Positions 18,822-27,864 are shown, numbered from the stretch's first letter. The stretch is 64,000 nt of DNA from Alphaproteobacteria bacterium (GCA_017559525.1 JAFYRI010000011.1:1-64000); one strand, 5' to 3'. Translations and numbers: made by a program. Notes: generated by a model not told the origin, from the letters alone.

Positions 18822-19504
18822 TGAGCGCTTTAGATCAAACGGCTATGACGTTTATTGATACTCCCTACCAAAGCGGTACATTAGATACCGGAGCAGTTGA
18901 ACGACTGGTATTTCGAACAGACGTTTTTGATTGCATGACATTGGTTGAAATGTGTTTAGCGATGGTCTATGCCAAAAAAAAACGCAAAAGCGTTGCTGAA
19001 ACATTAGAATATATTCGTTATCGTAGCGGAAAAAAAGACGGCTTTTCATCCAGATTACATTACGCTCTTGATTGGATACATGATAATGAACAAAAAGGCA
19101 TTCTTAAAAATATCACAGCCGATTTAAAGGGAATTGAAACCACAAAAGAAATCAACTTTATGACAACGCATCCTATGTTATATCCTAGAATGGTTGGCGC
19201 TCATGTCAAAAAAATAGCGCATACAGAAAAAATATTATCTTCATATCCATTTTATATGCTTCCTCCTTGTCGCTTTGATAGAGCTATCAAAAAAATAAAG
19301 GATGGAGATATCGTATTTTTTACAACAAACGCTATTGGCTTAGATACAGCTCATGTTGGCATAGCTCATAAAACAAAGCTTGGAATGACATTTATTCACG
19401 CTTCTTCATTGTTAGGAAAAGTTGTTATGCACGAGGGTACCATTACCGATTATTGTGAAAAAATGAAAAATGTGTCTGGCTTAATCGTGTGTCGTCCAGC
19501 ATAA
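18821..19504 (+). CDS. DUF1460 (AmiN-type) amidase-like protein
   Basis: 227 residues. FDCMTLVEMCLA holds the nucleophile-like C38 of the DUF1460 domain, an NlpC/P60-like fold found in putative N-acetylmuramoyl-L-alanine amidases. R..SGKKDGFSSRLHYALDWI and DIVFFTTN...TAHVGIAHK are other conserved blocks. Unlike most relatives it has no signal peptide: translation begins at an ATG overlapping the lepA stop, and the family domain starts almost at once. It may act inside the cell or be exported by another route. It probably shares the lepA-queA transcript. Confidence 0.75.
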   Translation: MSALDQTAMTFIDTPYQSGTLDTGAVERLVFRTDVFDCMTLVEMCLAMVYAKKKRKSVAETLEYIRYRSGKKDGFSSRLHYALDWIHDNEQKGILKNITADLKGIETTKEINFMTTHPMLYPRMVGAHVKKIAHTEKILSSYPFYMLPPCRFDRAIKKIKDGDIVFFTTNAIGLDTAHVGIAHKTKLGMTFIHASSLLGKVVMHEGTITDYCEKMKNVSGLIVCRPA

Positions 19505-19516
19505 ATAGGATAAAAA

Positions 19517-20560
19517 ATGAAAACGGATATTTTTACATTTGATTTACCAGAAAGTCATATTGCTAATGCACCAGCCAATCCTAGAGATTCATCAAAATTG
19601 TTGCATATTCAGGTATCTGATGGGAATGTTCTGTTAAATGATTTAACTGTTGCTGATTTAGATAAAATTTTACGCCCAAATGATGTATTAGTTTTTAATG
19701 ATACAAAGGTTATTCCGGCGCGATTATATGGTAAACGTGGTGAAGCCAATATTGAAATCACCCTATTTAAACAATTAAACTTATCGGATTGGGAAACACT
19801 CATTAAAAACTCACGCCGTTTAAAACAAGGTGATGTTATTGTTTTGTCCGATGATTTTAATGCCACCGTTTTACATAAAATGGATACAGGACCAGTCATT
19901 TTACATTTCAATAAAAGTGGCGCAGAACTAATGGCCGCGTTACATGAAGTCGGAACAATGCCTCTGCCCCCCTATATTAAACGTTTGCGTGGCGGCAAAG
20001 AATCAGATAAAGCTGATTATCAAACAATATATGCAACTCATGAAGGGGCCGTTGCGGCACCAACTGCCGGATTACATTTTACACCGGCCTTATTTGAACG
20101 TTTGGATAAAATGGGCATCACACGTGAATTTATTACATTACACGTTGGTGGCGGTACATTTTTACCTGTTAAAGTGGATGATACGGATAATCATAAAATG
20201 CATGCCGAATTTGGCGTTATTTCACCCGAAGTAGCTAACCGTTTAAATATTGCAAAACAAAACGGTAAACGCATTATTTCCGTTGGTACAACATCATTAC
20301 GGTTGTTAGAATCTGCAGCCGATGAAAATGGAGTTTTACACCCATTTGAAGCCGAAACCTCTATTTTTATCACACCAGGATATTGTTTTAAATTTATTGA
20401 TGTGATGTTTACAAATTTCCATTTATCAGGTTCTACATTATTTATGTTAGTATGCGCCTTTGCAGGTATAGAAGCTATGAAAATGGCCTATGCATATGCC
20501 ATTCAAAATAATTATCGTTTCTTTTCATACGGTGATGCTTGTTTAATTGAACATATATAA
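19517..20560 (+). CDS. queA: tRNA preQ1(34) S-adenosylmethionine ribosyltransferase-isomerase
   Basis: QueA adds the epoxycyclopentane part of queuosine to preQ1 at tRNA position 34. The 347 residues have the family blocks FDLPESHIANAPANPRD, FNDTKVIPARL, APTAGLHFT and HVGGGTFLPV. The expected partner tgt is not adjacent. It is the third gene of the lepA run and is followed by a strong terminator. Confidence 0.96.
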   Translation: MKTDIFTFDLPESHIANAPANPRDSSKLLHIQVSDGNVLLNDLTVADLDKILRPNDVLVFNDTKVIPARLYGKRGEANIEITLFKQLNLSDWETLIKNSRRLKQGDVIVLSDDFNATVLHKMDTGPVILHFNKSGAELMAALHEVGTMPLPPYIKRLRGGKESDKADYQTIYATHEGAVAAPTAGLHFTPALFERLDKMGITREFITLHVGGGTFLPVKVDDTDNHKMHAEFGVISPEVANRLNIAKQNGKRIISVGTTSLRLLESAADENGVLHPFEAETSIFITPGYCFKFIDVMFTNFHLSGSTLFMLVCAFAGIEAMKMAYAYAIQNNYRFFSYGDACLIEHI

Positions 20561-20573
20561 AAAACATCTATAT

Positions 20574-20606
20574 AAAATCCCGCTATTAAGCGGGATTTTA
20601 TTTTAT
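20574..20606. terminator. Bidirectional terminator after queA
   Basis: AAAATCCCGC and GCGGGATTTT form a 10-bp stem around TATTAA with T-rich flanks on both strands. It separates queA from the convergent gene ending at 20603. Confidence 0.9.
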
Positions 20607-21487
20607 TTACGCTTCTTAGATGGTTCTCGACGTACCTTTTCTACCTTTCTTAGTGTTCTCTTCTGAGATGATACTTTAACTGGTTTTATTTCTTTTGATA
20701 CTTGAGGTAAAATTTCATCTTCTTTTTTAGGTGCAACTGTATCAAAAAAATCTTTACCTGAAATCACATTTTCTTGTGTTTTTGGCATTCGAAAGATTAA
20801 CAATATAGTCAAAAGAATTGATATCATAAAAATATGAGGAATACTTAATTGTAAAGAAGCAAAATACAACACAAAATTTAACGTCAGTACCCCCATCCAA
20901 ACAAGAGTAGCAGCTCGTGCTTTTTGTCCTTTTGGTGTTTTATATCCCAACACCCAAAAGAATAACTCTGTAACAATAAGAATGAGTAAATATCCCAACC
21001 ACAAAATAACACCAAAAATCAAAACATATAATAATACTATCGTGTTAATAACAACTTGCCATCCTTTATCTAAAGCGGCACGATCTATTATTTGATTTCC
21101 AACATCCGACCACTTCATAACAACTGTCTCTGATGTAAACGCTGGCATTTTTATATACATAGCATCAGTTGATAAATACATTCCAGATGCAAAATTTAAA
21201 TTAACTGGAATATCTGGAACAGTATTAATAATTAAATCCCCCTCATATCCTTCTATAATAGGAATAGACAAATACGTGTTTTTGGGTTCAATCAAGTGAC
21301 CATCTGCGATTTCTAAAGTGGGCATTTGGCTAAATAATTGTTCTATATTTTTATTATTAACAACATTTTTAACTAATATCGTAGAAAATAAAAACCAACA
21401 TAGAATACAGACCAACAAAGAAAAACACAAAAAATATTTTAATCCGTATCCTTTACCATTAGCAATATAATTTAACATTTTTTTCAT
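20603..21487 (-). CDS. DUF1189-like membrane protein
   Basis: 294 residues. One membrane segment at 17-38 is followed by an external domain (PTLEIADGHLIEPKN resembles the DUF1189 pattern) and a cluster of about three or four segments from 140 to 230. The last 55 residues are very basic (KVSSQKRTLRKVEKVRREPSKKRK is the tail pattern) and should lie in the cytoplasm, perhaps binding nucleic acid or phospholipid. GGAGGT precedes the first ATG. Function unknown. DUF1189 is a tentative match. Confidence 0.65.
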   Translation of the reverse strand: MKKMLNYIANGKGYGLKYFLCFSLLVCILCWFLFSTILVKNVVNNKNIEQLFSQMPTLEIADGHLIEPKNTYLSIPIIEGYEGDLIINTVPDIPVNLNFASGMYLSTDAMYIKMPAFTSETVVMKWSDVGNQIIDRAALDKGWQVVINTIVLLYVLIFGVILWLGYLLILIVTELFFWVLGYKTPKGQKARAATLVWMGVLTLNFVLYFASLQLSIPHIFMISILLTILLIFRMPKTQENVISGKDFFDTVAPKKEDEILPQVSKEIKPVKVSSQKRTLRKVEKVRREPSKKRK

Positions 21488-21611
21488 ACTATACCTCCAT
21501 CACTGAGTTTTGATATCATATATATTATATTTATTTATATAAAAAAACAACCTTTTATTTTATATAATGACTATATATAAAATATAATACTTTTGTATGA
21601 TTTATAATACA

Positions 21612-21642
21612 AAAATACCCCACAAAATTGATGGGGTATTTT
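21612..21642 (-). terminator. Terminator of the Sel1-repeat gene
   Basis: AATACCCCA and TGGGGTATT form a 9-bp stem around a 9-base loop, with T runs on both strands. It lies just after the stop of the gene at 21650. Confidence 0.85.
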
Positions 21643-21649
21643 ATAAATT

Positions 21650-23050
21650 CTAAAAGAAATTAAAACCACCTGTTTCTTTTTTGTGTTTAGGCTCTTGCTT
21701 TTTAATTTCTTCTGTTAATTTTTCTGCGGCAACTTTACCCGCTTCAAGCTCCTCTGGTAATGCCTGAGATTCTACTTCACGTATAGCCTGTTCAATTGCC
21801 ATTTTTAACGTTTCATCTTCTGTTTTTGAAGCTGACATCAACCATTTGTAACAATTAACAACACTTGGCGCCTCAACTCCGCGGCCTTCGCAATACAAAT
21901 TTGCTAATTGATATTTAGCATAAGCATCATCTTGTTCTGCCCCCTTTGAATACCAAGTAAAAGCAGCCTTATCATCATTAAAACGTGTATGGAACAAATC
22001 ACCTAAATAAGCATAGGCCGCAACATGTCCATTTTTAACTGCATTTTCTATAGTTGAAGCCAATTGGTTTGTATCTTTTGTCTGAAAAGCAGTCTCTATC
22101 ATAGTTGGGGTTACGCCATATTTAGAACCATCTGCATATAATACAGAACCTCCAGCTAATCGTTTTTGAACCGTTACGGCATCATTAAATCCAGGAATAA
22201 TTGGCGTTGGAATACTCAATAAATCCTCTTTAGAAACAGATTGTTCTGGCAATATAGGGCGCCAATTACGAGCCGCACGTTGTTTACTTAACAACACTCC
22301 ATCTTTATTCACTTTTTTAGCAATTTCATCACGACGAAGTGCCGCTTCAGAACCTATATCATCAGAGTTGTAAGCAGCAATAATACTATACCATGCATAA
22401 GCATCCGGCAAATTTAACAATCGAGGATCTGAAGATTGAAAGTCTGCCAACTGCTTTTGAGCCAAAACATAACCTTGATTAGCCGATCTTGCCAACCACT
22501 TAACTCCATTTTCAAAATCTTGTGGAGTACCTCGCCCATAAATATAAGCAAGAGCTAACTTATGTTGTGAACGTTTTTCACCTTTCATAGCTGCCATTAA
22601 ATAATACCCAAAAGCGTAAGAATAATCTTTATCTACTCCCTTACCTTCGTGATAAATTTCACCCAATTCATACAAAGCATCCGTATTACCATTGTAAGCT
22701 ACTTTCTTTAGATACTCTAATCCAATTTCTTTATTGTTTTCTATAGTATCATCATAAAATACTGTTTTAGCCAAAACAACCGAAGCTTGTTGATTTCCTA
22801 AAACATCTGCCCGTTGATAATATTCCGTGGCTTTTTTCGTATCTTTTTCGACACCTTGCCCATTTTCATACATTTGCCCCATGTAATAGAGAGCCGTTGC
22901 GTCTTGTTCATCCGCTAAATAAGTAAATTCTTCCAGAGCTTGTACATACTGACCAGCTTCATATGCACGAATAGCTTCAGGCAATCCAGCCATAGCTGCT
23001 GTCGTCAAAAAAGTTGTTCCCAAAATAGTAAAAATAAATTTAGATGTCAT
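21650..23050 (-). CDS. Secreted Sel1-repeat protein
   Basis: 466 residues. A signal peptide ends TTAAMA at about 20. Sel1-type repeats follow: ALYYMGQMYENGQGVEKDTKKA, ALYELGEIYHEGKGVDKDY and AYAKYQLANLYCEGRGVEAPS are examples, in two blocks separated by a non-repeat linker around 230-310. Sel1 proteins are periplasmic or surface scaffolds that bind protein partners. The C-terminus is charged (QEPKHKKETGGFNFF-like). No partner can be named. It lies among envelope genes. Confidence 0.85.
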   Translation of the reverse strand: MTSKFIFTILGTTFLTTAAMAGLPEAIRAYEAGQYVQALEEFTYLADEQDATALYYMGQMYENGQGVEKDTKKATEYYQRADVLGNQQASVVLAKTVFYDDTIENNKEIGLEYLKKVAYNGNTDALYELGEIYHEGKGVDKDYSYAFGYYLMAAMKGEKRSQHKLALAYIYGRGTPQDFENGVKWLARSANQGYVLAQKQLADFQSSDPRLLNLPDAYAWYSIIAAYNSDDIGSEAALRRDEIAKKVNKDGVLLSKQRAARNWRPILPEQSVSKEDLLSIPTPIIPGFNDAVTVQKRLAGGSVLYADGSKYGVTPTMIETAFQTKDTNQLASTIENAVKNGHVAAYAYLGDLFHTRFNDDKAAFTWYSKGAEQDDAYAKYQLANLYCEGRGVEAPSVVNCYKWLMSASKTEDETLKMAIEQAIREVESQALPEELEAGKVAAEKLTEEIKKQEPKHKKETGGFNFF

Positions 23051-23104
23051 TCGACCCCCTTAGGTTAAATCATAATTATATGAGCATTGTATCACACGAT
23101 AACA

Positions 23105-23947
23105 TCATTGTAAATATTTTTTTGGATCTACAGATTTTGTTTTTTTACGAATTTCAAAGTGCAATTGAGATACTTTAACATTACCACTATTTCCAACTGT
23201 TGCAATTTTATCTCCCTTAGCAACAACATCTCCAACTTTAACATACAACTTATCTGCATGCGCATAAGCGCTCATAAAATTTTTTTCATGCCGTAATAAC
23301 AATAAATTACCGTATCCTTTTAACTCATTTCCAGCATATACAACAACACCTGCTTCAGCGGCCTTTATTGCAGCGCCTTTAGCTGCGGCAATATTGATGC
23401 CATCATTTTTTACACCATTTCCCTTTGAACCAAATGAAGAGATTATTTTCCCCTTTAAAGGCCATTCAAAATTAACTTTTCCTGTTGCAACAAATGGTTT
23501 ATCCAACTTAACCATTTGTTGTGTTGATTTTGGCTTTTTCTTATTACTCTTAACTCTTTTATCATTAGCGTCAATTTTCGACATTAACGCCTTTTTCTTT
23601 GATGTATTTCCTGTTGACTTAGATTGAGATAATGCACGCTTGGAACTCTGTTTATTTTTAGTTGATTGCAATGTTTTTTCCTCTTTTTCCAATTCATAAG
23701 TTGCAACCCTAACAGACTTTGGCAATTTCAAATCTTGACCAACTTGTAATGCGGTTGGATCAGCTATATCATTTTTTTCAATCAATTGCTGAACTGTTGT
23801 ATCATATCGACGTGCCAAGGAATATAAAGTATCATCTTTTTTTACCTGAATAACTGGAATTTGCTGATATGTAGGAACCATTGGCACTTTATAAGAATGA
23901 CAAGCTACCAACAAAAATCCAGCTAAAACTATACCTACTTTTTTCAT
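23105..23947 (-). CDS. NlpD-like lipoprotein with LysM and LytM domains
   Basis: About 280 residues from the ATG at 23947, where a lipobox signal (MKKVGIVLAGFLLVAC) begins. A LysM domain at about 32-76 (VKKDDTLYSLARRYDTT, NDIADPTALQVGQDLKLP) is followed by a basic linker and a LytM/M23 domain. The first metal-ligand His of M23 peptidases is replaced (KNDGINIAAAKG), as in NlpD, while LHFEIR remains. It therefore probably activates a peptidoglycan amidase at division rather than cutting itself. No good ribosome site is seen before this start, so translation may be weak or the start slightly different. Confidence 0.85.
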   Translation of the reverse strand: MKKVGIVLAGFLLVACHSYKVPMVPTYQQIPVIQVKKDDTLYSLARRYDTTVQQLIEKNDIADPTALQVGQDLKLPKSVRVATYELEKEEKTLQSTKNKQSSKRALSQSKSTGNTSKKKALMSKIDANDKRVKSNKKKPKSTQQMVKLDKPFVATGKVNFEWPLKGKIISSFGSKGNGVKNDGINIAAAKGAAIKAAEAGVVVYAGNELKGYGNLLLLRHEKNFMSAYAHADKLYVKVGDVVAKGDKIATVGNSGNVKVSQLHFEIRKKTKSVDPKKYLQ

Positions 23948-23995
23948 AACAAATATTGTATGTTGTTTCAAATAAAAATGCAATTGTTTTATATA

Positions 23996-24030
23996 TACAA
24001 AAAGACAGAGGAGTTCCCCCCTCTGTCTTA
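23996..24030 (-). terminator. Terminator of the DsbA-like gene
   Basis: AAGACAGAG and CTCTGTCTT form a 9-bp stem around a C-rich loop and are followed, on the minus strand, by several T. It lies 18 bases after the stop of the gene at 24048. Confidence 0.85.
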
Positions 24031-24047
24031 ATTATAATCAATAATGA

Positions 24048-24923
24048 TTATTTCTTAGCCTTAGATGCAGCAACTGCTTCAGCCAATCTTTCACCAATCA
24101 AAGCACCTGGGTTGATTTTACCATCAACAATCAACATTGGTACACCATTAATGTTCAATTGACGAGCATATTTTTGATTGTTAGCCATTTTATCTTTAAC
24201 AGCTTGACTTTCTGCATCTGCAACCAAACGTTTTGTATTAAGTTTCAAATCTTGACCAATTTTAATCAAAGCATCTTTATCCAATTTACCTTGAGCATTT
24301 CCAATAGCTTCATGGTATTCTTTGAATTTTCCTTGTTTACCAGCAGCCATTGCAAAGCGAGCAATTTGTTCACTGGCTTCACCAAAAATTGGTGTATCAA
24401 TTAATACCCAACGAATATTTGGAGCATCTTTTAACACTGCAGAAATTTCTTTATTTGTACGTTTACACCAACCACATTGATAATCAAAGAATTCAATGAT
24501 AACAAATTTACCATTTGGATTACCCAAAACATGGTTTGTTTTATCATTTAAAATTTCATCTACCAAAGCCTTATCTGCTTCTGCTTGTGGAGCTGGTTCA
24601 GATGGCTTAGATGGCTTAGCTTTTTGTTGTTCAACATTGTAATATTTTTCCAAAGTCGTAGCAATCACTCCTGGATTTTTTGTAACAAAATCACGGATTA
24701 CTTTTTCTTCGATAGCAGCTTTACCTTTTGCCATCATTGGGCAAGTTTTTTTCCCTGCAAAAGAAACAGACAAAATAGAACCAGAAATTAAAATAGCACT
24801 AGCCAAAACAGTTGCTGGCATTAAAAATTTAGAACAACATGTTTTTTCATGACATTTGCAATGTTCACCACATTTGCAGTGTTCTTCATGTGTTGTATGT
24901 GTATGAGTTTGTTTAGAATTCAT
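24048..24923 (-). CDS. DsbA/ScsC-like thiol oxidoreductase with His/Cys-rich N-terminus
   Basis: 291 residues from the ATG at 24923, which has GGAGA 6 bases upstream. Residues ~3-30 are rich in His and Cys (HEEHCKCGEHCKCHE), probably a cytoplasmic metal-binding tail. One membrane segment (~34-55) anchors a periplasmic thioredoxin-fold domain. The active site is CGWC (C150, C153) in FFDYQCGWCKR, and the cis-Pro loop is NGVPMLIV. The layout resembles the DsbA/ScsC group that oxidises or isomerises disulfides, sometimes with metal resistance. It could supply disulfides to the Cys-rich surface proteins of this window. Confidence 0.88.
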   Translation of the reverse strand: MNSKQTHTHTTHEEHCKCGEHCKCHEKTCCSKFLMPATVLASAILISGSILSVSFAGKKTCPMMAKGKAAIEEKVIRDFVTKNPGVIATTLEKYYNVEQQKAKPSKPSEPAPQAEADKALVDEILNDKTNHVLGNPNGKFVIIEFFDYQCGWCKRTNKEISAVLKDAPNIRWVLIDTPIFGEASEQIARFAMAAGKQGKFKEYHEAIGNAQGKLDKDALIKIGQDLKLNTKRLVADAESQAVKDKMANNQKYARQLNINGVPMLIVDGKINPGALIGERLAEAVAASKAKK

Positions 24924-24967
24924 GAGTTTCTCCATATTAAATATTAAAAAATATCATTAACGTTGCC

Positions 24968-24996
24968 ATTTAAGCATGCCCCCAAAATAAATGCAA
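24968..24996 (-). promoter_or_regulatory. Promoter of the DsbA-like gene
   Basis: On the minus strand, TTGCAT (-35), a 17-base spacer and TTAAAT (-10) lie about 45 bases before the start codon. Confidence 0.6.
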
Positions 24997-25039
24997 GAGG
25001 AAAAAATGATTTTTATACATTTTTTGCACTTTTTTACAT

Positions 25040-25073
25040 AAAAAAGCAACCCGTAAAAAACGGGTTGCTTTTA
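25040..25073 (-). terminator. Terminator of the FadL-family gene
   Basis: AAGCAACCCG and CGGGTTGCTT form a 10-bp stem around a short loop, followed by six T on the minus strand. Confidence 0.92.
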
Positions 25074-25094
25074 TTCCTTTCTCTATTCAAATTT

Positions 25095-26369
25095 TTAGAA
25101 TTTATATTGAACAGCTAAACTGAAAATATTGGCATTGGAAGAATACTTCGCGCTGTAATCGGAAGCACCTGCGTTACCGTGTTCAGCCTTAACATCTTTC
25201 ACGAATAAGTGAGCATAACCAGCATCAACTTGCCAATTATTTTTCATATAGGAAGCACCCAAAGATGTCCAAATACGACGTCCATCTGGAATACGAGCTG
25301 TTCTGTATTCTGGACCCTTCACAACAGATTGGTCATAGGCAGCACCAAAACGGAAAATTAAGTTTTTACAGTATTGGTAATCAGCACCCAAAGAATAGAA
25401 CCAAGTATTGCGCCAGTTTTCATTTGTCATAGAAACTGGATTATCTGTCATATCATAGATATTTAAATCTTTAAATTGACTCCAGCGTGTCCAACGAGCT
25501 GTAGCAGAAACACTCCATTTATCTGTCAAACGTTGCCATGCAGACAATGTCACTGTTTCTGGCGTTGTAATTTTTGTTTTGATATTGATTGTGCTATTTT
25601 TACCAGTATCCATCATTATACCACCTGGGAGAGTCACCATCGTATCAGACACCGTGTTTTTACCACGCAAATCGTGGACAACTTTTGAACGATAGGAAAC
25701 ACCCAAACGTGTTTTATTTTTTACCGGTTCCCATGTAGCACCCAATGTATATCCTAAGGACGTATCATGACCACGTAAATAGGCTTTACCACCAAGATAT
25801 TGCCGTCCCATTTGTGGCACATCTCCTTCCACTTCACTCGTCAACTTGGCACGAGAATGTTGTAAGTTCAAAGAAGCACCCAAAGCAACAGAATCTGTCA
25901 CATTAACGGACAAAGCCGGAGATACATCTACTGTTTGAATTTCACTGCGACCAGCATGTGTTTTACCAAACCAACCGTTTTTATAGTCTGTTGCCAAACC
26001 AAATGGTGTATAAATACCCAAACCTAAAACAGTTCTGTCATTCAATCTGTATTGAGCAAAACCATGTGGCAAAACGCGTACAATGTATGGACTTTCTTTA
26101 CCTTCACCACCGAATGTGGAATATCCCTTAGCAGTGGAACGAATACCAACTGAAGAAAGACCAAGTTGAACACCACTGCGTGTTGTATAGCTCATACCAG
26201 CTGGGTTATAAGCAACGGCAGAATAGTCATCACCGACCAAACCGGCGCCAGCAAAAGAACGACCCAAACCGGTTGTAGAATATTCAGTTAATTGATAACC
26301 GGCAGCATTGGCTTGGATACTGAACCCTAAAACGGCAGCAGCAACCAAAGCACTTGAAATTTTTTTCAT
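25095..26369 (-). CDS. FadL/OmpP1-family outer membrane transporter
   Basis: 424 residues. A signal peptide ends at IQANA and the mature chain starts AGYQLTEYSTTGLGRSFAG, a FadL-family hallmark in which the N-terminus plugs the barrel. YNPAGM follows. The rest is alternating beta strands that end in the aromatic C-terminal strand (LAVQYKF) recognised by the Bam complex. FadL proteins admit long-chain fatty acids or other hydrophobic compounds. The substrate here is unknown. An AGGAG site precedes the ATG and a strong terminator follows. Confidence 0.92.
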   Translation of the reverse strand: MKKISSALVAAAVLGFSIQANAAGYQLTEYSTTGLGRSFAGAGLVGDDYSAVAYNPAGMSYTTRSGVQLGLSSVGIRSTAKGYSTFGGEGKESPYIVRVLPHGFAQYRLNDRTVLGLGIYTPFGLATDYKNGWFGKTHAGRSEIQTVDVSPALSVNVTDSVALGASLNLQHSRAKLTSEVEGDVPQMGRQYLGGKAYLRGHDTSLGYTLGATWEPVKNKTRLGVSYRSKVVHDLRGKNTVSDTMVTLPGGIMMDTGKNSTINIKTKITTPETVTLSAWQRLTDKWSVSATARWTRWSQFKDLNIYDMTDNPVSMTNENWRNTWFYSLGADYQYCKNLIFRFGAAYDQSVVKGPEYRTARIPDGRRIWTSLGASYMKNNWQVDAGYAHLFVKDVKAEHGNAGASDYSAKYSSNANIFSLAVQYKF

Positions 26370-26451
26370 AAGATAACTCCTAATATTAATTTTGCAAACG
26401 TCCTTTATTTAACATATTTTTATATGATTACCACCCTTAAATACTATTTTA

Positions 26452-26500
26452 TGTCACAATTGTCATATTTATGTATTCGTAATGTCACAAATGTGTCATA
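26452..26500. promoter_or_regulatory. Repeated TGTCACAA operator-like sites
   Basis: TGTCACAATTGTCATA at 26452 and TGTCACAAATGTGTCATA at 26483 are near-identical, each with inner dyad symmetry (ACAATTGT and CACAAATGTG). They are 31 bp apart, close to three helical turns, between the divergent FadL-like and antiporter genes. This looks like a pair of binding sites for one regulator. Confidence 0.5.
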
Positions 26501-26574
26501 CAAGAATAACTGGATTTTTAAATAATTTTGGTGTATATACATCTTAAATATTTATCTGAAGAAAGGAAAATAAT

Positions 26575-27516
26575 ATGATTTACGCATTACTTATTTTAGG
26601 ATTGGTTTTATTGGCCTTTGGTGGCGATACAATGGTATCTGGTGCAGTTGCTTTAGCAAAAAAAATGGGATTATCTACCCTGCTTATCGGCTTAACATTA
26701 GTTGGGTTTGGAACATCAACACCCGAATTATTAACCAGCATCATGGCCGCTATAAAAGGATCAAATGAAATTGCCCTTGGTAATGTTGTCGGTTCCAATA
26801 TCGCTAATATTTTATTAGTTTTAGGTGTCGCCGCTCTCATTGCTCCTGTTAATGTAGATATCAAAGCTTTCAAACGTGATGGTGGATTTTTGGGTATTTC
26901 TTGCGTGATGTTAATATTGGCTTTATTTTTGAGACAAATTGGATTCGTTATGGGGGCCATTTTGGTCGCTATGTTAGTTGGATATATTGTTTATTCATAT
27001 ATTTCAGATAAGAAACAACAAAGTAAAAAAACAGATAAAAACGAATCCTCTGAAACACCAGTTGTGCCAATATGGTTAGCTTTAATTAAAACATTTGGTG
27101 GCATTGCTTTAATGATGTTAGGGGCAAAATTATTAGTAGATAACTCAATCATTTTAGCCCGCGATTGGGGCGTATCCGAAGCCGTCATCGGCTTGACTAT
27201 TGTAGCTGTTGGAACATCTTTACCGGAACTTGCCACTTCTGTTATGAGCGCTATTCGCGGCCACAATGATGTGGCTTTTGGGAACGTTGTTGGTTCAAAT
27301 ATTTATAATACCTTATTTATTTTGGGATGTACCGCTCTTTTCTTACCAATTGCCGTACCGGCCAGCATGGGAACGGATATTTGGTTAATGACTATCATTA
27401 CCACCATATTAATTGGTATCGCATTATGGCAAAAAAGATTTTCACGTTCCATTGGATTCGCATTTTTATGTGCCTATGCGGGATACAATTATTACTTATA
27501 CACTTTGCCAATGTAA
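26575..27516 (+). CDS. CaCA-family Ca2+/Na+ antiporter (YrbG-like)
   Basis: 313 residues with about ten membrane segments in two inverted halves. The duplicated ion-binding alpha repeats are clear: GTSTPELLTS with GNVVGSNIANILLVLG in the first half, and GTSLPELATSV with GNVVGSNIYNTLFILG in the second. The acidic cytoplasmic loop between the halves lies around 145-160. It exchanges Ca2+ for Na+ or H+ across the inner membrane. AAGGAAA precedes the ATG and a terminator follows. Confidence 0.93.
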   Translation: MIYALLILGLVLLAFGGDTMVSGAVALAKKMGLSTLLIGLTLVGFGTSTPELLTSIMAAIKGSNEIALGNVVGSNIANILLVLGVAALIAPVNVDIKAFKRDGGFLGISCVMLILALFLRQIGFVMGAILVAMLVGYIVYSYISDKKQQSKKTDKNESSETPVVPIWLALIKTFGGIALMMLGAKLLVDNSIILARDWGVSEAVIGLTIVAVGTSLPELATSVMSAIRGHNDVAFGNVVGSNIYNTLFILGCTALFLPIAVPASMGTDIWLMTIITTILIGIALWQKRFSRSIGFAFLCAYAGYNYYLYTLPM

Positions 27517-27523
27517 ACAAAAG

Positions 27524-27546
27524 GCCATCCAGTGGGTGGCTTTTTT
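27524..27546 (+). terminator. Terminator of the antiporter gene
   Basis: GCCATCC and GGGTGGC form a 7-bp stem around AGT, followed by six T. Confidence 0.85.
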
Positions 27547-27667
27547 AATAAAATCAACAACCTATAAAATAATAAAAAAAAGAATCACATTTTAACCATT
27601 TGTACATATTTTAAGGTTATACTGTATGTGTTGATCGTTAAACCTTATTAAAGCAAGGAGACAAAAT

Positions 27668-27853
27668 ATGAATGAAATTATTTTAAAAGATGAAGAACGT
27701 CAACCAGTTGAATGTTGGACTCGTGTGATGGGGTATTTCAGACCAGTCAGCCACTTTAATAAAGGTAAAAAATCCGAATTTTCAGAACGCGTTTGGTTCA
27801 GCGAAGACAAAATTGCCGAATCTTCTTGCGATTGCCAACAATTAAGCGCCTAA
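27668..27853 (+). CDS. Mini protein resembling the C-terminal tail of NrdD
   Basis: 61 residues with an AAGGAG site upstream. ECWTRVMGYFRPVSHFNKGK and SEFSERVWF resemble the last ~40 residues of class III anaerobic ribonucleotide reductases, in which VMGY..PVS.(F/W)N.GK follows the glycyl-radical region. No glycyl-radical motif or full reductase is present, so this is not a truncated pseudogene of a neighbour. Small free-standing proteins of this type occur in other alphaproteobacteria. The role is unknown. The C-terminal CDC may bind metal. It is 11 bases from rnhA and probably cotranscribed. Confidence 0.75.
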   Translation: MNEIILKDEERQPVECWTRVMGYFRPVSHFNKGKKSEFSERVWFSEDKIAESSCDCQQLSA

Positions 27854-27864
27854 AATAATAACTT

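Noticed and set aside
27668..27853. Pseudogene fragment of nrdD
   Set aside because: It has its own ribosome site and start, an intact frame and no reductase remnants around it, so a real small gene is more likely.
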